Source: Sipunculus nudus (taxonomy: Eukaryota > Annelida > Sipuncula > Golfingiida > Sipunculidae). From it: a stretch of DNA of 64,000 bases. The stretch's first letter is position 1; each line of letters opens with the position of its first letter. The notes under the pieces are model-generated. The model did no database searches and was not told the DNA's origin. It saw nothing but the letters and a program-made list of their open reading frames with translations. Where the stretch lies: the NCBI GenBank assembly GCA_026874595.1, contig JAPPUL010000071.1:1-64000 (forward strand). Reading direction: 5' to 3'. The position numbers and the translations under genes are program-made. Below, one piece after another: positions 35,386 to 44,359 of the stretch.

Positions 35386-38148
35386 TTACGTAGTCGGAAT
35401 TGGGTCAATAGGTCTTTTAGTCTGTATAAAGTAAATACCCACAAAAAGAGCAGCGCCAATTAGAGTAGAAAATATCTCAGGCCAATAAACTAAAATAGTA
35501 ATAGGTATAAGCAGAATAAACTCCCAGAGTTTAGTTTTTCTTGCAAGAAAGCCTTGGGTTAGGGCTGCAAACGCTATTGTCCCTAATATGGTGGATGAGA
35601 AAACAACAAAAACACGCCATAAAGAAACATCAAAATAAACACCCTCAGGCGAAGTAAGTAAAACCTCCGGCACAAATGCAAACAGAATTGGCATAACATA
35701 AAGCATCTTAGCAAATTTAAAAGATGTCCAGCCCGTTTGCCAAGGGTTTGAACCTGCAATTGCCGCACCTGCATATGCAGCAATACAAACAGGCGGCGTT
35801 ATATTTGAATCTTGACTAAACCAATAAACTATCATATGAGCAGCAATCAAAGCAACCCCAAGTTCTTGCAATGCAACAGCCACAAGCGACACTGTAATAA
35901 CATAAGCTGCTGTTACCGGAACTCCCATCCCAAGTATTAGCGACGCAAACGCTATTAATATAACTGTAAATAATATCTTAGAAACTTGTAAAATACTTTC
36001 TATTTCCAAACCAAACATGTTTGCTATCGGATAGGCAAACGCATCTGCAAGACTTGATGAGCTTTTTAATATAATCTGAGAAAACTTAAGCCCAATCCCA
36101 GTTTGGTATATAACCCCAACTATAATACCAATAACCCCTATAGTAGCTCCTATTACCAAGGTCTGTCTTGCGCCCTGTAAAATAGCATCCCCACTCTCAT
36201 AATAAATTTCTTTAAGTAAATTTAAAAACCAGTCTCGCACTCCCGAAATACTAAAACCTAAAACCAAAAAGAGTCCTATACTAAAAAGAAAAAGATATAC
36301 AGGATCTAATGTATATATATCTTTTATAAGACCCGCATTCCCTGTGATTTCTATTATTATAAAAAGGAGTATATCAAGTGCTATTTTGAATGTAATGGGA
36401 ACCAGAGTCCACAACATAACTCGTTTGCTCTTATCTATACTCTTATTTACTACAGATACTAAAATACATGTTATAACACCATAAAAAGCTGCATACCCAG
36501 GTGAAAAGGCTTTTATCATAAGCCAGGTTATAACAATAAGAGGTAAGGCCAAATATCCATCTCGCTTTAAAAGCTCTTTCATACTCTCAATCCTATCTTC
36601 CATCCCCGTAAGGTGATATTTCTTTGCCTCAAAATGTATCATCGCAAAAACACCAAGTATATACATCAAAGCTGGGAATATCGCTACTAGCATAATAGTC
36701 GAATATGCTGTCTCCGTCATCTCCGCCATTATAAAGCCTCCTGCCCCCATTATAGGTGGCAAGAACATTCCCGCTATCGACGCTGATGGCTCTATGGCTC
36801 CTGCAACGTGCGGCCTGAACCCTGCCCGCTTCATTAACGGTATTGTAAATATTCCTGTTGACACCGTGTTAGCTATTGCACTGCCCGATATAGACCCAAA
36901 CAACGCTGATGCTATTACCGAAACCTTTGCTGGTCCCCCTACCCTCTTTCCTGCCGCTGATAGCGCAAACTCTACAAAGAAATTTGTTGAACCTGATTTA
37001 CTTAAAAATGCGCCAAAGAATATAAACAGTATTACATAAGTTGCAAGCACATATGCCATTATACCAAATGTGCCGTGCTTATTTATGAATACTGATACAA
37101 ATACTTCCTTTAATGAATTACCTCCGTGTTGTAATAACTCGGGTACGAAACTATAGGCTCCAAAATACGAATAGGCTAGAAATACTACCCCAAATATCGT
37201 TAGCGACCACCCCAATACCCGCCTCGTTACCTCAAGCGATACCATTATACCTATTACGCTTATTAGAAAATCAAAATCACTCTCAAGACCAATTCGAGAG
37301 GTCAACTCAACATACACAAACATCCAGTACCCTATACTACATAACGCTCCAAGCAAAAATACCATGTCCGACAATACCGGCCTGTCTCCTGCCTCATCTA
37401 TTCCCAATCTCTTCAAAAATGGCTTCAAATACAAATACAAAAGTACGCATATCCCAAATAGCGTCAAAACCCAGCCTATAAAAACTCGGGCCCCTCCCAA
37501 ACTAAAACTATAGCCTATTATCTTTATCTCTTCTGAAGCCGTTTTTGCATTTACAAGCTCTGCACTGCCCAAAAATATTACGAAGTTTACAAGCCAATAT
37601 ATACTAAGAAGAAACACTAGCCCCAAAAAAACATAATTTACTAAACGCCTGCCTCTAACATCTTTACCTTTATGCGCTAGTGTGCTTAAACCGCGTATTA
37701 CATATCCCCCATACGCAAACAATATTACCCCAACCCCGTAGTACACTACATATCCAAGATCAGAGCTTTCTTCTACCCCAGAAACCCCAAACGCATTTAA
37801 TATCCATAAAAACATTAATAGCAAATACACCACGTTCATTATAAGGGAGGTTGTATAGCTCTTTTTATAGTCTTCTATTCGCGAGAACGGAAATAACAAA
37901 AATACTAAAACAAAAGTTATTAATACATATATCCCACGGTGATACTGATCGCTGAATGGTTGTATGCCTGCTCCATATAAATAAGAGAGTACCAGTATGT
38001 AAGAGAATATCCCCGCCACTATATACCAGCTTTTCCTTAGCTTCCGAAACCCTCCTTGCTCCTTATCCATGAACTTTAATATCTTCTCTTTCTCACCCTC
38101 GTTAAGGTTTTCAACGCCTTCAAGTCCTTCTTTATTCTCATCAGCCAT
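35386..38148 (-). CDS. TRAP transporter permease, fused 4TM-12TM (TAXI type)
   Basis: 920 residues with about 18-20 membrane helices. After a cytoplasmic N-terminus there is a DctQ-like small part plus extra helices. Then the DctM-like large part with FFGAFLSKSG, SVIASALFGSISGSAIANTVSTGIFTIPLMKRAGF (the conserved SGSA.AN block), EPSASIAGMFLPPIMGAGGFIMAE, ILGMGVPVTAAYVI and SQDSNITPPVCIAAY. Fused permeases of this kind pair with TAXI receptors. Known role: ion-gradient-driven import of organic acids or similar solutes; substrate unknown. It is transcribed after the receptor gene at 38345-39400, from which a 196-bp spacer with a long inverted repeat separates it. Confidence 0.92.
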   Translation of the reverse strand: MADENKEGLEGVENLNEGEKEKILKFMDKEQGGFRKLRKSWYIVAGIFSYILVLSYLYGAGIQPFSDQYHRGIYVLITFVLVFLLFPFSRIEDYKKSYTTSLIMNVVYLLLMFLWILNAFGVSGVEESSDLGYVVYYGVGVILFAYGGYVIRGLSTLAHKGKDVRGRRLVNYVFLGLVFLLSIYWLVNFVIFLGSAELVNAKTASEEIKIIGYSFSLGGARVFIGWVLTLFGICVLLYLYLKPFLKRLGIDEAGDRPVLSDMVFLLGALCSIGYWMFVYVELTSRIGLESDFDFLISVIGIMVSLEVTRRVLGWSLTIFGVVFLAYSYFGAYSFVPELLQHGGNSLKEVFVSVFINKHGTFGIMAYVLATYVILFIFFGAFLSKSGSTNFFVEFALSAAGKRVGGPAKVSVIASALFGSISGSAIANTVSTGIFTIPLMKRAGFRPHVAGAIEPSASIAGMFLPPIMGAGGFIMAEMTETAYSTIMLVAIFPALMYILGVFAMIHFEAKKYHLTGMEDRIESMKELLKRDGYLALPLIVITWLMIKAFSPGYAAFYGVITCILVSVVNKSIDKSKRVMLWTLVPITFKIALDILLFIIIEITGNAGLIKDIYTLDPVYLFLFSIGLFLVLGFSISGVRDWFLNLLKEIYYESGDAILQGARQTLVIGATIGVIGIIVGVIYQTGIGLKFSQIILKSSSSLADAFAYPIANMFGLEIESILQVSKILFTVILIAFASLILGMGVPVTAAYVITVSLVAVALQELGVALIAAHMIVYWFSQDSNITPPVCIAAYAGAAIAGSNPWQTGWTSFKFAKMLYVMPILFAFVPEVLLTSPEGVYFDVSLWRVFVVFSSTILGTIAFAALTQGFLARKTKLWEFILLIPITILVYWPEIFSTLIGAALFVGIYFIQTKRPIDPIPTT

Positions 38149-38222
38149 ATAGTTCTACCCTTTTACATATACATAGTTACTTCAATCTGTTTTATCTGTA
38201 CCCCTGCTTTAGACTTCATAAT

Positions 38223-38252
38223 AGTAGCATTTTACTTAGTAGCATTTTACTT
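38223..38252 (-). repeat. 15-bp tandem duplication in the TAXI-TRAP spacer
   Basis: agtagcattttactt at 38223-38237 and 38238-38252, perfect, non-coding, about 75 bp upstream of the permease start on the minus strand. Confidence 0.85.
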
Positions 38253-38271
38253 AGGCGCCATAATAAAAAGA

Positions 38272-38323
38272 GTACAAGCTTAAAAACGAATGCACATAAA
38301 ATATCCTTTATTTAAGCTTGTAC
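38272..38323 (-). terminator. Intra-operon hairpin between TAXI receptor and TRAP permease
   Basis: Perfect 13-bp inverted repeat gtacaagcttaaa (38272-38284) and tttaagcttgtac (38311-38323), loop 26 nt, directly after the receptor stop on the minus strand. No clear U-run follows, so it may act as an RNA-stabilising or attenuating stem rather than a full terminator. Such a structure would let the receptor be made in excess over the permease. Confidence 0.45.
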
Positions 38324-38344
38324 CTATTATCTGACCATAGTTTT

Positions 38345-39400
38345 TTATGGCTTTATCTCTTGTGGTATGCTTATTCCTTGCTCCTGCCAAAACTTATAAG
38401 CTCCTTTGTGTAAGGGTATGCTTATTCCTACTATACCATCCTTTATACTCATCTGCGTAAATGTCTTTTTTGCTGTTGACATATGTTTTAAGCCTGCATT
38501 TGAATATACACTCTTTAATGCCTTATATACTGCATCCTCAGACACATCCTCGTGGGTTGTCCATAATGCTGAGTCAAAAAATGAACTCACGTCTTTATCC
38601 ATACCTTTATATTTATCGCCTAGCTTTGACACTTCCATCGTAAAAGGTTTGTAATAAGGATGTTGTTCGTTAAGTCCTTTGCTTACCCCATACTCGTATA
38701 CATCTAATAATCTTATCTGACGACGCGCTGATAGCTGCATAACTGCTGCTGTCGGTGGCCCTGCCAATACCCACATTGCATCTACTTTCCCATCTTGTAT
38801 TGCTGATGCTGCTTTGTTATATCCTAAATACTGGGGCGTGAAGTTATCCCATAACTCCACTGTCTTAAAATATCTAGTCGCTGATGCCGCCGCTCCTGAG
38901 CCCTGCCCGCCTATTGCAACCTTCTTTCCTTTTAAATCTGACACCTTACTTATCTTACTATCCTTTGGGACTGCAAGCTGTGCAGGTGCCTTATACAAAA
39001 ACGATATTGCCCTTAGATTTGTATATTTCCTACTATCGTTTGGCAAGCGACCATTGCGGGCTAGATAACTATCTCCCGAATAGGATATCCCAAAGTCTAC
39101 CTTCTTCCCACCTACTTTCCTTATGTTCTCCGTTGACCCATCTGATGCCTGATTGAAATATTTATATTCCTTTACATTATCATTCAAATAGCCTGCTGCC
39201 GCATTTGTAAAAACCTCAAAGGTCCCACCACTTGGTCCCCCTGTGAACTTTACACTCGTTTGTTTTTGTTTTGCCGCCTCTGTACTAGCCTTTGCCTTAT
39301 CAGCTTTCCCTTCAGACGATTTGCCTCCACCTCCACACCCAGATAGCCCAACTGCACCCACCAATAACATCATCCCACTCAACATTAAATATCTTCTCAC
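38345..39400 (-). CDS. TAXI-family TRAP solute receptor, lipoprotein
   Basis: 351 residues. Signal peptide with lipobox: MRRYLMLSGMMLLVG...LSGC, Cys22, then a GGGG/K-rich linker. The TAXI periplasmic receptor fold follows: VKFTGGPSGGTFEVF (ligand site), VDFGISYSGDSYLA, LRAISFLYKAPAQLAVP, KVSDLKGKKVAIGGQGSGAAASA, and the late IVGISIPLHKGAYKFW. Start is GTG 39398-39400, with a strong taaggagg ribosome site 8 nt upstream (plus-strand 39409-39416). Known role: binds the solute outside the inner membrane and delivers it to the fused permease encoded downstream. A broken second copy lies 130 bp upstream. Confidence 0.93.
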   Translation of the reverse strand: MRRYLMLSGMMLLVGAVGLSGCGGGGKSSEGKADKAKASTEAAKQKQTSVKFTGGPSGGTFEVFTNAAAGYLNDNVKEYKYFNQASDGSTENIRKVGGKKVDFGISYSGDSYLARNGRLPNDSRKYTNLRAISFLYKAPAQLAVPKDSKISKVSDLKGKKVAIGGQGSGAAASATRYFKTVELWDNFTPQYLGYNKAASAIQDGKVDAMWVLAGPPTAAVMQLSARRQIRLLDVYEYGVSKGLNEQHPYYKPFTMEVSKLGDKYKGMDKDVSSFFDSALWTTHEDVSEDAVYKALKSVYSNAGLKHMSTAKKTFTQMSIKDGIVGISIPLHKGAYKFWQEQGISIPQEIKP

Positions 39401-39529
39401 CTACTTTTCCTCCTTATTTTTTTTATATTTATTTTTATTAGAGCTTTTATAGCTACCCTTTAGCTTCTCTATTATCTTACTTGCCCTCTTACTTAACCTC
39501 TTACTCTGTCCTGCTCTCTTTAGCTTTAA

Positions 39530-39951
39530 TTACTCACTTTTTATAGCGTTTGGAATCAAAAGTCCCTTTTCATTCCAAAACCTTGCTGCTCCCTTATGTA
39601 ATGGAAAACTAATTCCAAGTACTCCATTTGATACGACCATTTCCTTAAACGTCTTCTTTTTTGCCTTTAGCATGTATTTCTTTGCGTATATAGCGTTTTA
39701 AACGACTTTATACACTACGTCCTCCGCTACGTCTTTATGCGTTATCCATATAGCAGAATCAAAAAAGGTACTTACGTCTTTGTCCATCCCTCTGTAATGC
39801 TCACTGTAACCCGATGCCTTTAGCTTTATAGAATTATAATATGGGTGTTCCTTTGTAAATCCTTTGCTTTGTCATCTTCGCCTTCAGCCGAACATCCAGA
39901 TAAGACTACACCAACCAATAACATTCCACACAACTTTAAATGTCTTCTCAT
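39530..39951 (-). pseudogene. Decayed second TAXI receptor gene
   Basis: Minus-strand remnant of a paralogue of the gene at 38345-39400. It keeps an ATG and lipoprotein signal (MRRHLKLCGMLLVGVVLSGC) and the D-D-K-A-K linker, then lacks about 200 codons. In another frame the C-terminal part resumes: FTKEHPYYN, GMDKDVSTFFDSAIWITHKD, VLGISFPLHKGAARFWNEKG, ending IKSE. Near 39702 a TAA stop replaces a lysine codon of the intact copy. The deletion junction falls at gcaaagg, a short stretch shared by both flanking sites in the intact gene, so a microhomology deletion is likely. Not functional as a receptor. Confidence 0.88.
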
Positions 39952-39974
39952 TTTTTTTTACTATCTCCTCTTCC

Positions 39975-40002
39975 CCTCTTTTTAAAATCCTCTTTTTAAA
40001 AT
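39975..40002. repeat. 14-bp tandem duplication upstream of the TAXI remnant
   Basis: cctctttttaaaat at 39975-39988 and 39989-40002, then a partial third copy. Non-coding. Confidence 0.85.
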
Positions 40003-40113
40003 CCTCTTACCCTATCACTCCTTTGACGTTATTGTTTGCAAGTACTTTATTTTCTAAGCCAAATGCAATACACCTTACTAAATGGACATTTATAACAAAA
40101 CGCTTTTATCCAA

Positions 40114-40147
40114 AAAGAAAGCATTTTTATAAAGAAAGCATTTTTAT
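40114..40147. repeat. 17-bp tandem duplication
   Basis: aaagaaagcatttttat at 40114-40130 and 40131-40147, perfect, in the non-coding spacer between the TAXI remnant and the propeller protein gene. Confidence 0.85.
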
Positions 40148-40213
40148 ATTAGATGGCAATTATATAATCAAAAAATATATATAATGTAAATACTAACTAG
40201 TATTTGGAGAGGC

Positions 40214-41446
40214 TTACCTAAATACCAAAAGCGTTTTAGCAAAGGTAGATAATGCGACTATGCCATCATTTACTGCAACAGGGGAGAGCGGCTCTGAAAA
40301 AATATCTAAAAAGTTTTCTAAAGACTCTGTTTTTATCTCTAAAACACTTATAAAACCTACCCTTCTACTATCACTAATATATCCTCCTGCAAGATATATA
40401 TTATCATAAGTATATCCTGCACCCACTGTAGGCGTTCCATTCATAAAAATATTCCAAAATGGACTGCCACTTTCTATTTCATACCCACGAGTTAAAAAAA
40501 ATACATTATCACCACGAATATAAGGGCTTGGATATTCTAAAATATCTTCTTTGAACGAGTAGCCTTCTACTTTGTTTATCCAATTCACTTTAAGTAGTGT
40601 TGCATCTATACTAAAAATATTTGTCTTAGTTACCAAAAACAATGTCTTAATAACTAGATAATCACTTTTCTTCGACACCTTTTTATGGAGGACAGGACTT
40701 GAGATGTATTTATGCTTATTATATAACTCTAAGCTCTTAATATGCTCCCGTGTTTTGCTGCTCATATTGACCCGAAAAACAACAAGTTTATTTGGCAAGC
40801 TTATATAAATATTGTACAAAACGTCTTTAATATGCTTCTCAACAAAAACATCACTAATAAGTGGGCTTGTATATACTGGATATCCTATATTCATAGGCCG
40901 GTTTAGCTTGTATTGTTTACCCGTTTGCGCTGATAATATCCTTATCCTACCGCCAAGACCACTTACAATGAATATATACTTATCATAAAAAACAGGTCTT
41001 GAAAAAATATCACCACCTAAGTCCAAGGGGCCAAAGACAATATTACCTGTTTTCATATTGAAGGAGTACAAAAAACCATCAACATTATACACTAAAATAT
41101 TGTCCTTATAAACAACAAAAGAGCCTCTTATACCCTTTGATTTATTCCCATAACGGCTTTTAAGCTTAAAAGACCATAAAACTTTAGCGTTGTAAACACT
41201 TAGTGCATAGAAATTGTTCTTAACATCGCCATAAAATATCATATCGTCTTTAATTAAAGGTGAGGCGTAGACAAGGGATGGGGTTTTAATACTCCATAAA
41301 AGGCCAAATACTTTACTTTGTGTTGAGCCCAAAAAAGGACTTTTATTATAAGTAATTTTTGTATCTGCAAAGGAAAAAGAAAAGGAAAAAGAAAAAAATA
41401 TTAAAAAAACAAAAACTAGAATAAAAAGATATTTAAAAGAAATCAT
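40214..41446 (-). CDS. Exported PQQ-type beta-propeller protein (BamB-like fold)
   Basis: 410 residues. Signal peptide with a long F/S stretch (FFSFSFSFSFA, from short purine-rich DNA repeats) and a predicted cut after ADA/FAD. The mature part has repeated blade elements of the PQQ type: YASPLIKDDMIFYGDVKNNFYALS, KVLWSF, GFLYSFNMKTGNIVF, GGRIRILSAQTGKQY, ILVYNVDGFLYS and similar. No lipobox cysteine follows the signal. BamB, the outer membrane assembly lipoprotein, has this fold, but the evidence is only fold-level, so the substrate or partner is unknown. It is coupled to the upstream pseudouridine synthase gene by an ATGA overlap. Confidence 0.7.
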   Translation of the reverse strand: MISFKYLFILVFVFLIFFSFSFSFSFADTKITYNKSPFLGSTQSKVFGLLWSIKTPSLVYASPLIKDDMIFYGDVKNNFYALSVYNAKVLWSFKLKSRYGNKSKGIRGSFVVYKDNILVYNVDGFLYSFNMKTGNIVFGPLDLGGDIFSRPVFYDKYIFIVSGLGGRIRILSAQTGKQYKLNRPMNIGYPVYTSPLISDVFVEKHIKDVLYNIYISLPNKLVVFRVNMSSKTREHIKSLELYNKHKYISSPVLHKKVSKKSDYLVIKTLFLVTKTNIFSIDATLLKVNWINKVEGYSFKEDILEYPSPYIRGDNVFFLTRGYEIESGSPFWNIFMNGTPTVGAGYTYDNIYLAGGYISDSRRVGFISVLEIKTESLENFLDIFSEPLSPVAVNDGIVALSTFAKTLLVFR

Positions 41447-42168
41447 AACTTAACATCCTTAAACAGCGCATCTATTTCCTTATCTAAAAGAAGCCGATAA
41501 CGGCCTTTTGAAACATTTTGCAATTTAAGTGAACCAAAAGTCTGCCGACGAAGCAATAAAACAGTCAAATCTATATGTTTAAACATTCGTCTAATTTGCC
41601 TTTTCATGCCCTGAGTAATAGTCATATAAAAAGAAGATATATCTTCTTTTCTTTTAACAATATCTATGCTCTTTGCAAAAGCAATCCCCTCATCTAAAGC
41701 AACCCCCTTAAGCAATAAATCGATATGCTCATCTTTAACAAAACCATTAACTTTAATAAAATAAGTTTTAGATACCCTGCTTGATGGGTGAAGTAATTTG
41801 GAAGCCAGTTCTCCATTGTTGGTAAACAAAAGCAAACCCTCAGAATTAAGGTCAAGCCTTCCAACGTAAAATAGAGATTTATATTGCCTTTTAATAAGAG
41901 AAAAAACTGTTTTTCTATTTTGCGGGTCTTTGCGGGTACAAATAACTCCCCTTGGCTTATAAAGCATTAAATAGGAATATTTGGGGGGAAGAGAAAGTTT
42001 TTTACCTTTATAATATACCGTATCTCTACAAGGACTAACTTTAGTCCCCAATGTCCTACATATATGACTATTAACACAAACAAACCCTTTTTTTATTAGA
42101 TTATCAGCATCTCGCCTTGAAGCGATGCCGCAAAGAGCAAGATATTGATTAAGCCTTAGAGTCTGCAT
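41443..42168 (-). CDS. 16S/23S rRNA pseudouridine synthase, RsuA/RluB/RluE family
   Basis: 241 residues. N-terminal S4 RNA-binding domain (RLNQYLALCGIASRRDADNLIKKG), then the synthase domain with YKPRGVICTRKDP, the catalytic aspartate motif VGRLDLNSEGLLLFTN, and MKRQIRRMF towards the C-terminus. Known reaction: isomerises a specific uridine in rRNA. RluB-like by length and motif spelling, but RsuA/RluE cannot be excluded. Its last codon overlaps the start of the propeller gene (ATGA), so both are translated from one message. Confidence 0.9.
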   Translation of the reverse strand: MQTLRLNQYLALCGIASRRDADNLIKKGFVCVNSHICRTLGTKVSPCRDTVYYKGKKLSLPPKYSYLMLYKPRGVICTRKDPQNRKTVFSLIKRQYKSLFYVGRLDLNSEGLLLFTNNGELASKLLHPSSRVSKTYFIKVNGFVKDEHIDLLLKGVALDEGIAFAKSIDIVKRKEDISSFYMTITQGMKRQIRRMFKHIDLTVLLLRRQTFGSLKLQNVSKGRYRLLLDKEIDALFKDVKL

Positions 42169-42271
42169 ATGGCATAAATATATAATAACAAAAAGAGCTT
42201 AACAAGATATAAAGATAAGTGTAAAAGTCTTTGAATATGATACTTTTTTAAGGCACTTAAAAACAAGGCAC

Positions 42272-42730
42272 TTAAATTAGAGGGATTCCTCCATAAACGT
42301 AATCTAATATATGCAAAAACCCAAAGAGTATTGAAAGCAATCCAATTAAAGTCTTCTGATTAGAAAGCTCTTTTTGAATACGTTCTCGACGCGAGTTAGA
42401 AGTGGTCTGGTCTTTAGAGAAATTAATATATTCCAAAACATCAAGGCTAAGGAGAATACCTGTGAAGAAAGCAAATATAGCAGGAATAAGATCGCCAATG
42501 AAATCCTGACGAGTAAAACCCATATTATCATGGAAAGAGTAATTTGGAGAGAAGAAAGCCCAAACAGCAACAACGATAGATATAATACCAAGATAAGGTC
42601 TAATTTTCTCAAGGAAGTTCCCTGCAGATTGAACGGGAGCAAGTATAGCTTGATTGCCAGCAAGTTTTTGTTCAATAAACTCTCTAATTATTATAAATCC
42701 TCCCAAGATACAACAAATAATCAGTAACAT
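42272..42730 (-). CDS. Small conserved-looking membrane protein, unknown function
   Basis: 152 residues, four hydrophobic segments: about 1-20 (LLIICCILGGFIIIREF), 47-62 (LGIISIVVAVWAFF), 78-100 (DLIPAIFAFFTGILLSLDVLEYI) and 128-147 (LLSILFGFLHILDYVYGG). Two soluble stretches are charged; the second (SKDQTTSNSRRERIQKEL) is strongly basic. I do not recognise the family. It stands alone on the minus strand with 100 bp before rluB and 447 bp to the divergent pntAA. An atypical GIPLI ending follows the fourth helix. Confidence 0.65.
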   Translation of the reverse strand: MLLIICCILGGFIIIREFIEQKLAGNQAILAPVQSAGNFLEKIRPYLGIISIVVAVWAFFSPNYSFHDNMGFTRQDFIGDLIPAIFAFFTGILLSLDVLEYINFSKDQTTSNSRRERIQKELSNQKTLIGLLSILFGFLHILDYVYGGIPLI

Positions 42731-43177
42731 AATACCCCCTAATTGAAAGTGCCTCTATATTTAGATTAAAGCAACAGTGTTAAACAGCTTAGTATATCGC
42801 TATAACTATATAAGAAATAGCTAGTAAAAATATATATTGTTTTGGAAAATATAATATTTTTAGCTTGATAGTCAAGTGAACAAGTTAATCAGATATATTG
42901 AATTATATATAATATGCTTAATTTATAGCTTAAAATATGGTATTAAGGTAGAAAAGGTAGAAGTTGTTAATTTTTTTTTAAATAAGTTTATATAATTTAA
43001 ATAAATTGTATAAGCTTATTTAGGATAAATGAATATATTATATTGCTATACATATTTTATGTGGAGCTATAGGCTGCTTTTAAATAACAAAAATCTAAAT
43101 AAAAAGAATAATTAAAGATAAAATAATTAAATAAAAAGATAAAAAGATAAAAAGATAAAGTACTACGAGGAGAAACG
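42731..43177. other. 447-bp A/T-rich divergent spacer upstream of pntAA
   Basis: No convincing gene here. It holds a 42-bp near-palindrome (42980-43021), a run of nine T (42971-42979), an 8-bp aaaaagat repeat (about 43136-43160) and the pntAA ribosome site (cgaggagaaacg). It probably carries the promoters of pntAA and of the small membrane protein gene. Confidence 0.6.
42980..43021. repeat. 42-bp near-perfect palindrome with G-U-compatible mismatches
   Basis: Two 20-nt arms (42980-42999 and 43002-43021) with a 2-nt centre. As plus-strand RNA all 20 positions pair, 18 Watson-Crick and two U-G (at 42987 and 42993). It lies about 157 bp upstream of pntAA. The T-run precedes rather than follows it on the plus strand, so it is not a standard terminator. 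Confidence 0.7.
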
Positions 43178-44323
43178 ATGAGACTAGGGGTACCTAAAGA
43201 GAGTTTTCCGAAAGAGGATCGGGTTTCGGTGATACCGGATCGGATAGGAGAACTTACTAAGCTAGGATTTGAAGTTATAGTAGAAAGAGGGGCAGGAGAA
43301 GGTGCAGGCTTTAAAGACAGTGAGTATAAAGAGAAGGGAGCAAAGGTAGTGGGGAATCGCAAAGATGTATTTGAGAGTGAAGTAATAGTGCAGGTAATGG
43401 GAGCGAGTGCAAATCCGAAAGGGGATGAGGATTATAAGCTACTTAAAGAGGGTCAAATACTAATAAGTTTTCTAGATCCATTAAATGCAAAAGAAGGGAT
43501 AAAGAAGTTATCAAAGAGCAAAGTAACAAGCTTTGCGATGGAGCTAATACCGCGGATAACGCGAGCCCAGGGTATGGATGCACTCTCTTCGATGGCAAAC
43601 TTAGCCGGGTATAAAGGGGTATTGCTAGGGGCTGAGTCATTGGTACGGGTATTACCGATGATGACAACAGCAGCAGGAACAATGCAAGCGGCAAAGGTAT
43701 TTATAGTAGGGGTAGGGGTAGCGGGGTTGCAGGCGATAGCAACAGCAAGACGACTTGGAGGGGTGGTAAGCGCTTATGACGTTAGGCCTGCGGTAAAGGA
43801 GCAAGTTGAGAGTTTGAATGCAAAGTTTGTTGAGATGGAACTTGACACGAAGGAAGCGGAAGGTGAGGGAGGTTATGCGAAGGAGCTTGGAGAGGAGTTT
43901 TATAAAAAGCAACAAGAACTTATGAAGAAGGTGGTATGTGATAGTGATCTGGTTATAACAACAGCAGCAGTACCTGGGGGACGGGCGCCGATATTGGTAA
44001 CAGCTGACATGGTAAAAGGTATGAAAGTAGGATCTGTAATAGTAGATCTTGCATCAGAGCGTGGAGGGAATTGCGAGCTTACAGAGCCTGGAAAAAGCGT
44101 TACAAAGCATGGGGTAAAGATACTGGGGCCCTTAAACTTAGCATCTACAATCCCTTTTCATTCAAGTCAAATGTATTCAAAGAACATATCGTCATTCCTA
44201 CGTGGATTGGTAAAAGAGAATGCTTTAAAGATAGATAAAGAAGACGAGGTAATACGCGAGAGTCTAGTTACAGAAGGGGGCGAAATAGTCAATGCACGTG
44301 TAAAAGAGAGTCTAAAGTTATAA
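43178..44323 (+). CDS. pntAA: Proton-translocating NAD(P) transhydrogenase subunit alpha 1
   Basis: 381 residues. N-terminal alanine-dehydrogenase/PNT domain (RLGVPKESFPKEDRVSVIPD) and Rossmann NAD(H)-binding domain (VGVGVAGLQAIATARRLGGVV...YDVRPAVKEQVESL), then RGGNCELTEPGK. This is the split alpha form without the membrane part, which is encoded separately as pntAB. Known reaction: hydride transfer between NADH and NADP+ coupled to proton entry. The start has a clear ribosome site (gaggagaaacg). 36 bp before pntAB. Confidence 0.94.
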   Translation: MRLGVPKESFPKEDRVSVIPDRIGELTKLGFEVIVERGAGEGAGFKDSEYKEKGAKVVGNRKDVFESEVIVQVMGASANPKGDEDYKLLKEGQILISFLDPLNAKEGIKKLSKSKVTSFAMELIPRITRAQGMDALSSMANLAGYKGVLLGAESLVRVLPMMTTAAGTMQAAKVFIVGVGVAGLQAIATARRLGGVVSAYDVRPAVKEQVESLNAKFVEMELDTKEAEGEGGYAKELGEEFYKKQQELMKKVVCDSDLVITTAAVPGGRAPILVTADMVKGMKVGSVIVDLASERGGNCELTEPGKSVTKHGVKILGPLNLASTIPFHSSQMYSKNISSFLRGLVKENALKIDKEDEVIRESLVTEGGEIVNARVKESLKL

Positions 44324-44359
44324 AAATAAATTGAGCTTTTTTTTCAATGGAGAGAAATC

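Noticed and set aside
42971-43021. Palindrome plus T-run as a terminator
   Set aside because: The T-run precedes the stem on the plus strand and gives an A-run after it on the minus strand, so neither direction has a U-tract after the stem.
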